In this document: piece by piece, positions 55,458 to 62,581 of the stretch
Numbering within the stretch: the stretch's first letter is position 1
Layout: each line of letters starts with the position of its first letter
Origin: CAIWHR01 sp963846855
GTDB lineage: Bacteria > Pseudomonadota > Gammaproteobacteria > Burkholderiales > Casimicrobiaceae
Direction of reading: 5' to 3'
DNA: 64,000 nt
Assembly: GCA_963846855.1 (NCBI GenBank)
Contig: CAWJXK010000004.1
Location: 248,001 to 312,000 of the forward strand
Notes under the pieces: generated by a model
The model's database searches: none
What the model was told of the DNA's origin: nothing
Seen by the model: only the letters and a program-made list of their open reading frames with translations
Made by a program: the position numbers and the translations under genes

Positions 55458-55664
55458 TCAATTATATGGCGATCCAAGGCATTGACGCGGTGCATCATTA
55501 TTCGCTCTATATTGGGCAATCCGTGGCCGGTCGGCAATGGAGCAGTCGCCAAATATTTTCAAGCCATTGTTATTAAAACAAAAAATGTGCTTCGCAGAGC
55601 CCGCGCGACGCACCGAGATGGTGCGAGGGCGTGCTGGCGTTCATTTTCGGATTCCGTTGTCCGA

Positions 55665-56489
55665 TCAAGGGTAGAACATGTAGAGCCGGTACCCCGCCTG
55701 CAGCGTCGCGCTCGCGTCGACGAAGACTTTGATGGCGACTTCGCCGTTGGCCGGAATGCCGCGCGTGAGATCCGCCGTCGCGTCGACGTAATCCGACGGG
55801 GTGAGCGCGCGCCGCACGACCACCTTGTCGGCGGCGTCGGTGAGCGAAAACTCGAGGTACGGATATTCGAGCGGCCACGCCGCGTGGCTGCGCATGGCCG
55901 CGGACAGGATGAGCAGGCCCTTGTGCGACGGATCGGCCTCGAGGCCCGAGGACTCGAACGTCAGATATTTCATCGCGGCGTCGCGCAGTGGCGCAATCTT
56001 GCAGCCGACGGTTGCGCATGCGCGCACGAGCATGGGTTTCGCCGACGGCACCTGCGCGGCGATCGCGTCGCGATAGTGGAAGACCAGCTGGCCGGCGAGC
56101 GACAGCACGAGCAGCGGGATCAGGAGCGCATAGAAGACCGCGGCGCCGCGACGGCGCGGCTTGCGCTTGTCCCAGGCGAAGCGCTCGTCGTAGTCGATGC
56201 GCGGCGCGTCCTCCCACGCCCGCGAAGACGTCTCCGGCGGCTCGGATGGTTCGAGCGCCTGCGCGCTGCGCAACGTCACCGTCGGCGGCCCCCGCATGGC
56301 CTCGTTGTAGGCCTCGTCGTCGGGCGGCGGCTCGCGCCGCGGCGCGAGTGAAATCAGCTCGGCATTGCCGTCGAACACGGTCTTGCAATGGCCGCAGCGC
56401 ACCTGCCCGCCGCGCAGCGCGAGCTGCTGGGGCGTGACGCGAAAGATCGTCGTGCAGCCCGGGCAGCGCGTATATCGTTCGTCGGCCAT
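55665..56489 (-). CDS. Zinc-ribbon membrane protein with DUF3426 domain
   Basis: Protein of 274 residues. The N-terminal zinc ribbon (YTRCPGCTTIFRVTPQQLA, then VRCGHCKTVFDG) has two CxxC pairs. A disordered acidic region follows, then one transmembrane helix (about 115-137, AAVFYALLIPLLVLSLAGQL) and a periplasmic DUF3426 domain with a CATVGCKI pair. It would sit in the inner membrane with the ribbon inside. Function unknown. It is regularly found beside prmA and acc genes, as here. Confidence 0.85.
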   Translation of the reverse strand: MADERYTRCPGCTTIFRVTPQQLALRGGQVRCGHCKTVFDGNAELISLAPRREPPPDDEAYNEAMRGPPTVTLRSAQALEPSEPPETSSRAWEDAPRIDYDERFAWDKRKPRRRGAAVFYALLIPLLVLSLAGQLVFHYRDAIAAQVPSAKPMLVRACATVGCKIAPLRDAAMKYLTFESSGLEADPSHKGLLILSAAMRSHAAWPLEYPYLEFSLTDAADKVVVRRALTPSDYVDATADLTRGIPANGEVAIKVFVDASATLQAGYRLYMFYP

Positions 56490-56555
56490 GCGGCAAGCCG
56501 CGCGTGGATTCGCGGCGTCCTTTGAGTTCGCGGTTCGGCGGAGTGAGTTTGTGAA

Positions 56556-57461
56556 CTATCGGGCGAGGCGCTCGCCCGCGAGGGCGATCCAACCGTCCTC
56601 GCCGGCGCTCCAGACCGCAATATTAAACCACTCGGCGTACGCGGACACGACGGTCTCGGCCTGCGTCGCGAGGATTCCGGAAAGCACGACGCGCCCGCCT
56701 TCGCGCACCCGCGCCGCAATGAGCGGCGAGAGCATGACGAGCGGATTGGCGAGGATGTTGGCGACGACGACGTCGTAAGTGGCGCCGTCGCGCGCGCCAA
56801 CGGAATTCACCTGCATGAAAGTCGCGTCGACATGATTGGCGGCCGCATTCGCACGCGCGGCCGCGACGGCCTGCGCATCGATGTCGACGCCGTCCGCGCG
56901 GCCCGCGCCCAGCAAGGCGGCGGCGATCGCGAGGATTCCCGAGCCGCAACCGTAGTCGAGGACGGATTCTCCTTCCCGGAGGTTGCGCGACAGCCATTCG
57001 AGGCAAAGCCGCGTCGTCGGGTGCGATCCCGTTCCGAACGCTAGCCCGGGGTCGAGCGCGATGTTGATGGCGCCGGCGTCGACGGGCTCGCACCAGGTCG
57101 GCACGATCCACAGTCGCTCGGAAATGCGGATCGGCACGAACTGCGCCTGCGTCGCGCGCACCCAGTCGGCGTCGGCGACCGGATGGATTTCGTGGGGCGG
57201 CGCCGCTGCGCCGAGCGATGCCGCGGCGCCGGCAAGCGCGCCGCGCCAGTCGGTCTCGTGCGCGAACAGCGCCGTGATCCGGCTCACCGGCCAGAGCGTG
57301 CCGGCGGCCTCTCCGGATTCGGCGTAGAGCGGGGTCTCGGCGGCGGTTCCCGCGTGCGGATCGGCGATGTCGACGGACAGCGCCCCGGTCGCGAGCAGCG
57401 CGTCGCCCCAGCCATCGGCGGCGCCGGCGTCCACGTCGAAGCAAAGCGCGAGATACGCCAT
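56556..57461 (-). CDS. prmA: Ribosomal protein L11 methyltransferase
   Basis: Methyltransferase of 301 residues. N-terminal substrate domain, then LDPGLAFGTGSHPTTRLCLE, the S-adenosylmethionine loop DYGCGSGILAIAAALLGA and NILANPL, the PrmA active-site motif. It trimethylates amino groups of L11 in the cytoplasm. Start chosen at ATG 57461 (MAYLALCFDVD); a GTG three codons upstream is possible. accC lies 29 nt upstream on the same strand. Confidence 0.93.
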   Translation of the reverse strand: MAYLALCFDVDAGAADGWGDALLATGALSVDIADPHAGTAAETPLYAESGEAAGTLWPVSRITALFAHETDWRGALAGAAASLGAAAPPHEIHPVADADWVRATQAQFVPIRISERLWIVPTWCEPVDAGAINIALDPGLAFGTGSHPTTRLCLEWLSRNLREGESVLDYGCGSGILAIAAALLGAGRADGVDIDAQAVAAARANAAANHVDATFMQVNSVGARDGATYDVVVANILANPLVMLSPLIAARVREGGRVVLSGILATQAETVVSAYAEWFNIAVWSAGEDGWIALAGERLAR

Positions 57462-57490
57462 CGTGATCACGCCGCCCCGCGAAGGCTGGC

Positions 57491-58897
57491 TCAGCCCGCG
57501 AGCTTGCGTTTGGCGAGCTTCTCTTCGAGATAGTGAATCGACGCGCCGCCGCGCAGGAACTTGTCGTCGATGAGAAGCTCCTGGTGCAGCGGGATGTTCG
57601 TCTTGATGCCTTCGACGACCGTCTCCGACAGCGCGATGCGCATTCGCGCGATCGCCTGCTCGCGCGTGTCGCCGTAGGCGATGATCTTGCCGATCATCGA
57701 ATCATAGTAGGGCGGCACGAAATAGTTGTGATAGACGTGCGAATCGACGCGGATACCCGGCCCCCCCGGCGCGTGCCACGACGTGATGCGCCCCGGCGAG
57801 GGAACGAACGTGTATGGATCCTCGGCATTGATCCGGCACTCGATCGCGTGGCCGCGGCGGACGATGTCGCGCTGGCGGAAGCGGAGCTTCTGGCCGGCGG
57901 CGACGCGGATCTGCTCCTGCACGATGTCGATACCGGTGATGAGCTCGGTCACCGGGTGCTCGACCTGTATCCGCGTGTTCATCTCGATGAAATAGAACTC
58001 GTTGTCCTGGAACAGGAACTCGAAGGTGCCAGCGCCGCGATAGCTGATCTTGCGACAGGCCTCGGCGCAGCGCTCGCCGATGCGGACGAGCGCGCGCAGC
58101 GACATCCCGGGTGCTGGCGCCTCCTCGATGATCTTCTGGTGGCGCCGCTGCATCGAACAGTCGCGCTCGAACAGGTAGACGGCGTTCTTGTGCTCGTCGG
58201 CGAGCACCTGGATCTCGATGTGACGCGGCTCGGACAGGAACTTCTCGATATAAACGGCCGGGTTCCCGAATGCCGCCTGCGCCTCCGTCTTGGTCAGCAT
58301 CACCGCCGACAGCAGCGCGGCCTCGGTGTGGACGACGCGCATGCCGCGCCCGCCGCCGCCGCCCGACGCCTTGATGATGACGGGGTATCCGACCTCGCGC
58401 GCGATCTTGACGATCTCCTTCGGGTCGTCCGGAAGCGCGTCGGGCGACCCGGGAACGCACGGCACGCCCGCCTTGTTCATCGCCGCCTTCGCGCTGACCT
58501 TGTCGCCCATCAGCCGGATCGTGTCCGCGCGCGGCCCGATGAAGACGAAGCCCGAGCGTTCCACCTTCTCGGCGAAGTCGGCATTCTCGGCAAGGAAGCC
58601 GTAACCCGGATGAATTGCCTGGGCGTCGGTGACCTCCGCGGCGGCGATGATCGCCGGCACGTTGAGGTAGCTCAGCGCCGACGCAGCCGGTCCGATGCAC
58701 ACCGACTCGTCGGCGAGCCGGACGTATTTCGCCTCGCGATCGGCCTCGGAGTGAACGACGACGGTGCGGATGCCGAGCTCGCGGCAGGCGCGCTGGATGC
58801 GCAGCGCGATCTCGCCGCGATTGGCGATGAGAACCTTGCCGAACAGCTGGTTCGGGTTCTTCGCGACGACGGGGGACGAGGCGGGACGCAGCGCCAA
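57491..58897 (-). CDS. accC: Acetyl-CoA carboxylase, biotin carboxylase subunit
   Basis: ATP-grasp biotin carboxylase of 468 residues. KVLIANRGEIALRIQRACRE near the start, the ATP loop KASGGGGGRGMRVV, EFLFQDNEFYFIEMNTRIQV and EHPVTELITGIDIV are all present. It carboxylates the biotin on AccB, the first step of malonyl-CoA supply for fatty-acid synthesis. The start is TTG at 58897, 7 nt after the accB stop, and gives about 19 residues before the family core; no ATG or GTG lies between. Confidence 0.95.
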   Translation of the reverse strand: MALRPASSPVVAKNPNQLFGKVLIANRGEIALRIQRACRELGIRTVVVHSEADREAKYVRLADESVCIGPAASALSYLNVPAIIAAAEVTDAQAIHPGYGFLAENADFAEKVERSGFVFIGPRADTIRLMGDKVSAKAAMNKAGVPCVPGSPDALPDDPKEIVKIAREVGYPVIIKASGGGGGRGMRVVHTEAALLSAVMLTKTEAQAAFGNPAVYIEKFLSEPRHIEIQVLADEHKNAVYLFERDCSMQRRHQKIIEEAPAPGMSLRALVRIGERCAEACRKISYRGAGTFEFLFQDNEFYFIEMNTRIQVEHPVTELITGIDIVQEQIRVAAGQKLRFRQRDIVRRGHAIECRINAEDPYTFVPSPGRITSWHAPGGPGIRVDSHVYHNYFVPPYYDSMIGKIIAYGDTREQAIARMRIALSETVVEGIKTNIPLHQELLIDDKFLRGGASIHYLEEKLAKRKLAG

Positions 58898-58904
58898 ATG
58901 TCGC

Positions 58905-59363
58905 TCAGCCGATCACGACGAGCGGCTGGCCGAACTCGACCGGCTGGCCGTTCTCGACGAGGATTTCCTTCACGACGCCGGACTTGTCCGAGTCGATCTC
59001 GTTCATGAGCTTCATCGCCTCGATGATGCAGAGCGTGTCGCCTTCCTGGACGGTGTCGCCGATCTCGACGAAGACCTTCGCGCCCGGCGAGGCGGCGCGG
59101 TAGAACGTGCCGACCATGGGACTCTTCACGAGGTGGCCGAGCGGCTCCTCGGCGACGGGCGCCGGTTCCGCCACGGGCGGCGCGACGGGGGCCGGGATCG
59201 CCACCGTGTGCGTCGCCGCAGGCGCCGATCCGGCGGCACCGTGAGTGCCGGCCCCGACGGCGCGGGTGATCCGCACACGTTCCTCGTTGTCCTGGATCTC
59301 GAGCTCGGCGATGCCCGAGCTTTCGACGAGGTCGATCAGGGTCTTCAACTTACGCAGATCCAT
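58905..59363 (-). CDS. accB: Acetyl-CoA carboxylase, biotin carboxyl carrier protein
   Basis: Carrier protein of 152 residues: N-terminal MDLRKLKTLIDLVESSG region, a Pro/Ala hinge (about 50-75) and a biotinyl domain with the modified Lys in IIEAMKLMNEI. It carries carboxyl from AccC to the transferase subunits. The aroQ gene often found upstream in related genomes is missing; instead a 387-nt gene-free region precedes it. Confidence 0.95.
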   Translation of the reverse strand: MDLRKLKTLIDLVESSGIAELEIQDNEERVRITRAVGAGTHGAAGSAPAATHTVAIPAPVAPPVAEPAPVAEEPLGHLVKSPMVGTFYRAASPGAKVFVEIGDTVQEGDTLCIIEAMKLMNEIDSDKSGVVKEILVENGQPVEFGQPLVVIG

Positions 59364-59570
59364 GGGGTCACCCTGCCCCGAAAGGGCGGGGAAGCGAGCG
59401 CGTGGGGGTCCCCTCGAATGCGTTGCGGGGTCCGGGAGGCGCCGGGAGGGTGTCCCCCGTGTGCGCCCCTCCCGGCCAACAGCGGGCCGCCGCTGTGCGT
59501 TTGGCTTTGGCCATCGCGCGCGGTCCTTTCGTGTCTGACGGATCGGCGGAGTTTGCCGCAGATCGCGTCA

Positions 59571-59592
59571 CTTTGTCCAGTAATGGACAAAG
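59571..59592. promoter_or_regulatory. Perfect palindrome upstream of accB
   Basis: CTTTGTCCA-GTAA-TGGACAAAG: 9-bp arms with a 4-nt spacer, about 208 nt upstream of accB within the gene-free stretch 59364-59750. The size suits a dimeric repressor operator. The rest of the stretch is GC-rich near accB, with a CCCC/GGGG hairpin, and AT-richer toward tlpA; no gene is supported. Confidence 0.35.
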
Positions 59593-59750
59593 ATCAATGC
59601 AATCTGGCACTTGCAGCGCGCTTGGCCCGATGGACCGGAGCGGTGGAGCGGTAGCCAGTCGCGTGTCAGCGCCAAGTAACTTAACCCGAGTCCGATCAAT
59701 TGGACTCAGGATCGACGCAATAGTTGAAGATATCTACTTTTGTAAGATGT

Positions 59751-60290
59751 TCAAAGAAGTTGCCGGAGGATGCCGTTCAACTTCGCTTCATCGAATGGCC
59801 CGAGCTGGGTATGGACGACGTGTCCGGCGCGGTCGATGATCACGGTGAAAGGCAGCGCGCCAACCCGGTTGCCCAGGGTTCGCGACAGCTCGATCGCGCC
59901 GAAGCCGCCGATGACGGTCGGATAGCCCGGGCGGGTCTCCACAACGAACTCGCGCACCTTGTCGGTCTGGTCCGCCGCGATGCCGACGAACTGCAGGCCC
60001 TTCGGACCGAGCTGCTGCTGCGCGGTCTTGAAGAGCGGCATCTCTTCGCGGCAGGGGGCGCACCAGGTCGCCCAGAAATTGACCACGAGCACCTTGCCAC
60101 GCCACTGCGCGAACGCCTGCTCCTTCCCGTCCTGGTCGGGAAGCGTGAGTCCGAACACCGCATTCGCATCGTCCTTGGCGGGCGCGGGATCCAGCGAACG
60201 AAACGACCGGTCGCCGAAATAAAGACCCGCGCCCAAGGCAGCGATTGCGACGACGCCGGCGAGCGTCCAGAGATTCCAGTGTTTCGTCAT
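59751..60290 (-). CDS. tlpA: Membrane-anchored thioredoxin-like protein, TlpA/ResA type
   Basis: Protein of 179 residues with an uncleaved N-terminal anchor (about 9-26) and a periplasmic thioredoxin fold. The redox centre WCAPC is at residues 76-80 (Cys77, Cys80), and the cis-Pro lies in VGALPFTVIID. It would reduce or oxidise periplasmic thiols, for example in cytochrome c or copper-site maturation. It follows a lone DsbD N-terminal domain gene after 85 nt, which may be its redox partner. Confidence 0.88.
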   Translation of the reverse strand: MTKHWNLWTLAGVVAIAALGAGLYFGDRSFRSLDPAPAKDDANAVFGLTLPDQDGKEQAFAQWRGKVLVVNFWATWCAPCREEMPLFKTAQQQLGPKGLQFVGIAADQTDKVREFVVETRPGYPTVIGGFGAIELSRTLGNRVGALPFTVIIDRAGHVVHTQLGPFDEAKLNGILRQLL

Positions 60291-60375
60291 GGCCTCAGCC
60301 GATTGCGACGATGTGGGCGCTTACTCTTGTCGATCGGTCAGGCACGACGGGGCTTCTACGGTGACAGTGCCGCGC

Positions 60376-60858
60376 TCAGTCGAGCCAGGACTTCTTGCGC
60401 GGGGCAGCTTCGACCAGGCTGCCCGGCCGGCTGCCGGCCAGCGGTAGTGGCAGTGATACCGATTGCCGCTGCGGCGGATAACAGACGCCCAGATCGGCAC
60501 AGCCCTGCGATTCCGCGGTCACCTTGACTCGCTGGCCGGGCGCTGCGTGCTGGAGCGGCAACCGGGCGATGAGCTCGCCCCGATAGATTTCCACGCTGCC
60601 GAAGAATTGGTCGGTCTTCGTCTTGCCGGGCGGGAGCTGCGGCGCGCCGGCCAGCGGCTCGGGTTCCACGGTGAACAGCAGCTTCTCCCGGTAGAGGTAG
60701 TAACCGTCCGCGATGGCGAACCGGGCCTCGACGGTTCTTTCGTCGAGCCCCCGGGCGCTGAAGGCGAACGCGCGCTCGTTCGGCAGGAGGTCGCCCTGGG
60801 CTCGCGCCGCTGGCGACATCGCCGCCGCGACAAGCAGCGCGAATCCCGCGGCTCGCAC
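60376..60858 (-). CDS. Stand-alone DsbD N-terminal (alpha) domain
   Basis: Exported protein of 160 residues with a signal peptide (MRAAGFALLVAAAMSPAARA). It matches only the periplasmic N-terminal immunoglobulin-like domain of DsbD: DGYYLYREKL and GCADLGVCYPP with Cys120 and Cys126, six apart as in E. coli DsbD. The eight-helix membrane domain and C-terminal thioredoxin of the roughly 600-residue full protein are absent, and the frame ends cleanly (KKSWLD). I chose the GTG at 60858 for the signal peptide; the upstream frame overlaps cutA. It sits between cutA and tlpA, where full dsbD is expected. Confidence 0.75.
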   Translation of the reverse strand: MRAAGFALLVAAAMSPAARAQGDLLPNERAFAFSARGLDERTVEARFAIADGYYLYREKLLFTVEPEPLAGAPQLPPGKTKTDQFFGSVEIYRGELIARLPLQHAAPGQRVKVTAESQGCADLGVCYPPQRQSVSLPLPLAGSRPGSLVEAAPRKKSWLD

Positions 60859-60883
60859 GGCGCGCGCGGGCCCCGCGAGCCGG

Positions 60884-61210
60884 TCATTCGGGCGCCGTTT
60901 CGGCGGCGATCCAGTCGAGATAGCGGGCGAGGCCATGGACGAGGGGGACAGCGACGATTTCCGGAAGTTCGTAGGGATGCACTGCGAGCACGGCGGATTC
61001 GACCTCGGAATACCGTGCCCGGCGCGTCTTGATCGCCACCGGAACTTCCTGTCCGGTTTCGATCTTTCCGCGCCAGTGATAAAGTGATTCCACCGGCGCG
61101 CCGATGCTGACACACGCGGCCAGCCTGCGCTCGAGGAGCGCAAGCGCGAGCGCATGTGCCGCCGCATGATCGGGCATCTGCGTCAGCACGAGGATGGCGT
61201 CGTCGGCCAA
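60884..61210 (-). CDS. cutA: Divalent-cation tolerance protein CutA
   Basis: Small trimeric-type protein of 108 residues with ACVSIGAPVESLYHWRGKIE and YELPEIVAVPLVHGLARYLDWI, both diagnostic of CutA. Function in metal tolerance is weakly supported for the family. The start is TTG at 61210, giving the normal length; no ATG precedes the conserved ILVLTQMPD. The start lies only 9 bp from the divergent fxsA ATG. Confidence 0.88.
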   Translation of the reverse strand: MADDAILVLTQMPDHAAAHALALALLERRLAACVSIGAPVESLYHWRGKIETGQEVPVAIKTRRARYSEVESAVLAVHPYELPEIVAVPLVHGLARYLDWIAAETAPE

Positions 61211-61219
61211 GGAGTCTCG

Positions 61220-61624
61220 ATGCGTTTTCTGCTGCTCGCGATTGTACTGGCTTTCCCGGTGCTCGACCTGTACGCGACCGTGCGCTTCGCGCACTGGACC
61301 GGGGTGCCCGCGTGGATCTGGCTCGGCATGTCCGTCTTCACCGGGTTCTTCCTGCTGCAAAGCGAGCGCCACGCCTTCCGCGCCAGGATGATCGCGGCGA
61401 TGCACGGCGAGCAATCGATGATGCGCGGCCTTCTCGACAGCGGGCGCAAGCTGCTGGCGGCGCTCCTGTTCCTTCTGCCCGGCATCATCAGCGACGTGAT
61501 CGCACTGATGCTGCTCGCGCTGCCGTTGAACGTCGGCCGCGAGACCGGGCCGCTGCCCGCCGGGGCCGGACGCACCCGCGCGACGCCCACCGCGCTCGAC
61601 GGCGAATACCGGCGCGTCGACTGA
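61220..61624 (+). CDS. fxsA: FxsA family inner-membrane protein
   Basis: Membrane protein of 134 residues with hydrophobic segments at about 2-22, 27-46 and 75-100. It matches FxsA by VLDLYATVRFAHWTG and LLFLLPGIISDVIALMLLLP-like sequence. FxsA overexpression relieves phage T7 exclusion by F plasmid in E. coli; the normal role is unknown. AAGGAG 6 nt before the ATG fixes the start. Confidence 0.85.
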   Translation: MRFLLLAIVLAFPVLDLYATVRFAHWTGVPAWIWLGMSVFTGFFLLQSERHAFRARMIAAMHGEQSMMRGLLDSGRKLLAALLFLLPGIISDVIALMLLALPLNVGRETGPLPAGAGRTRATPTALDGEYRRVD

Positions 61625-61643
61625 CGCCGGCCCGCTCCGGACG

Positions 61644-62459
61644 TCACTTCATCCGGTCGAGGATCGTCGGCTGCGCCTTGCCGGCGCGAAGGTACGCTCG
61701 CACCATCATCACGAGGCCGATCACGATCATCGGCAGCGACAGCCACTGGCCCATGGTGAGCCCGAGCTGCAGGTAGCCCAGGAAGCTGTCCGGTTCGCGG
61801 AAAAATTCGGCGACGAAGCGGCAGGTGCCGTAGCCGATCAGGAACAGGCCGGACGGCGCGCCCAGCGGCCGCCGCCGTCGCGTGTAGTACCACAGCAGCG
61901 CGAACAGCAGCACGCCTTCGAGCGCGAACTCGTAGAGCTGCGACGGATGCCGCGGCAGCGGCCCCGCACCCTGGAACACCATTCCCCATGGCACGGTCGT
62001 GACGCGGCCCCACAGCTCGCCGTTGATGAAATTGCCGATCCGGCCGGCGGCGAGTCCGAGCGGGACCAGCGGCGCCACGAAATCCGTGACCTCGAGCCAG
62101 CGCTTGTGCCGCCCCCGTGCGAAGAACACGAGCGCGACGAGCACGCCGAGGAATCCGCCATGGAAGCTCATCCCGCCCTGCCACACGGCGAAGATCTCGA
62201 GCGGATGCGCGAGGAAATAGAGCGGCTTGTAGAACAGCACGTAGCCGAGGCGCCCGCCGATGATCACGCCGAACACGCCGTAGAAGAGCATGTCGTCGAC
62301 GTCGCGCGGATGCCATCCGGTGAGCATGTTCTGCTTCGCGCGGATTCGCCCCAGCACGGCGAACAGCACGAATCCGACGAGATACATGAGCCCGTACCAG
62401 CGAATGGCGACGGGCCCGATCTGGATCGCGATCGGATCTATCTGCGGATGGACGAGCAT
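61644..62459 (-). CDS. lgt: Prolipoprotein diacylglyceryl transferase
   Basis: Inner-membrane enzyme of 271 residues with seven hydrophobic segments and the Lgt signature GRIGNFINGELWGRVT, plus HGGFLGVL holding the essential His. It transfers diacylglycerol from phosphatidylglycerol to the lipobox Cys, the first step for lipoproteins such as the one encoded at 8489-9559. It is divergent from ilvD across 122 nt. Confidence 0.95.
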   Translation of the reverse strand: MLVHPQIDPIAIQIGPVAIRWYGLMYLVGFVLFAVLGRIRAKQNMLTGWHPRDVDDMLFYGVFGVIIGGRLGYVLFYKPLYFLAHPLEIFAVWQGGMSFHGGFLGVLVALVFFARGRHKRWLEVTDFVAPLVPLGLAAGRIGNFINGELWGRVTTVPWGMVFQGAGPLPRHPSQLYEFALEGVLLFALLWYYTRRRRPLGAPSGLFLIGYGTCRFVAEFFREPDSFLGYLQLGLTMGQWLSLPMIVIGLVMMVRAYLRAGKAQPTILDRMK

Positions 62460-62581
62460 GCGAAAGTAGGGCGCGCGGTTCTGCGGCTGCGCTAAAATTG
62501 TGCGGTCCGATTATACGCAGTGCCCCCGCGGCCCCTCCGCCGCACCCGTTCCCCAGCGAACCCAGGCCTTCCGGAGTCTCC

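Noticed and set aside
55325..55576. Short ORF upstream of glnA on the plus strand
   Set aside because: It spans the sigma-54 promoter and NtrC sites, has no ribosome-binding site and no family resemblance.
59364..59750. Remnant of aroQ upstream of accB
   Set aside because: No frame in this stretch shows dehydroquinase-like sequence; it contains only a palindrome and GC-rich hairpins.
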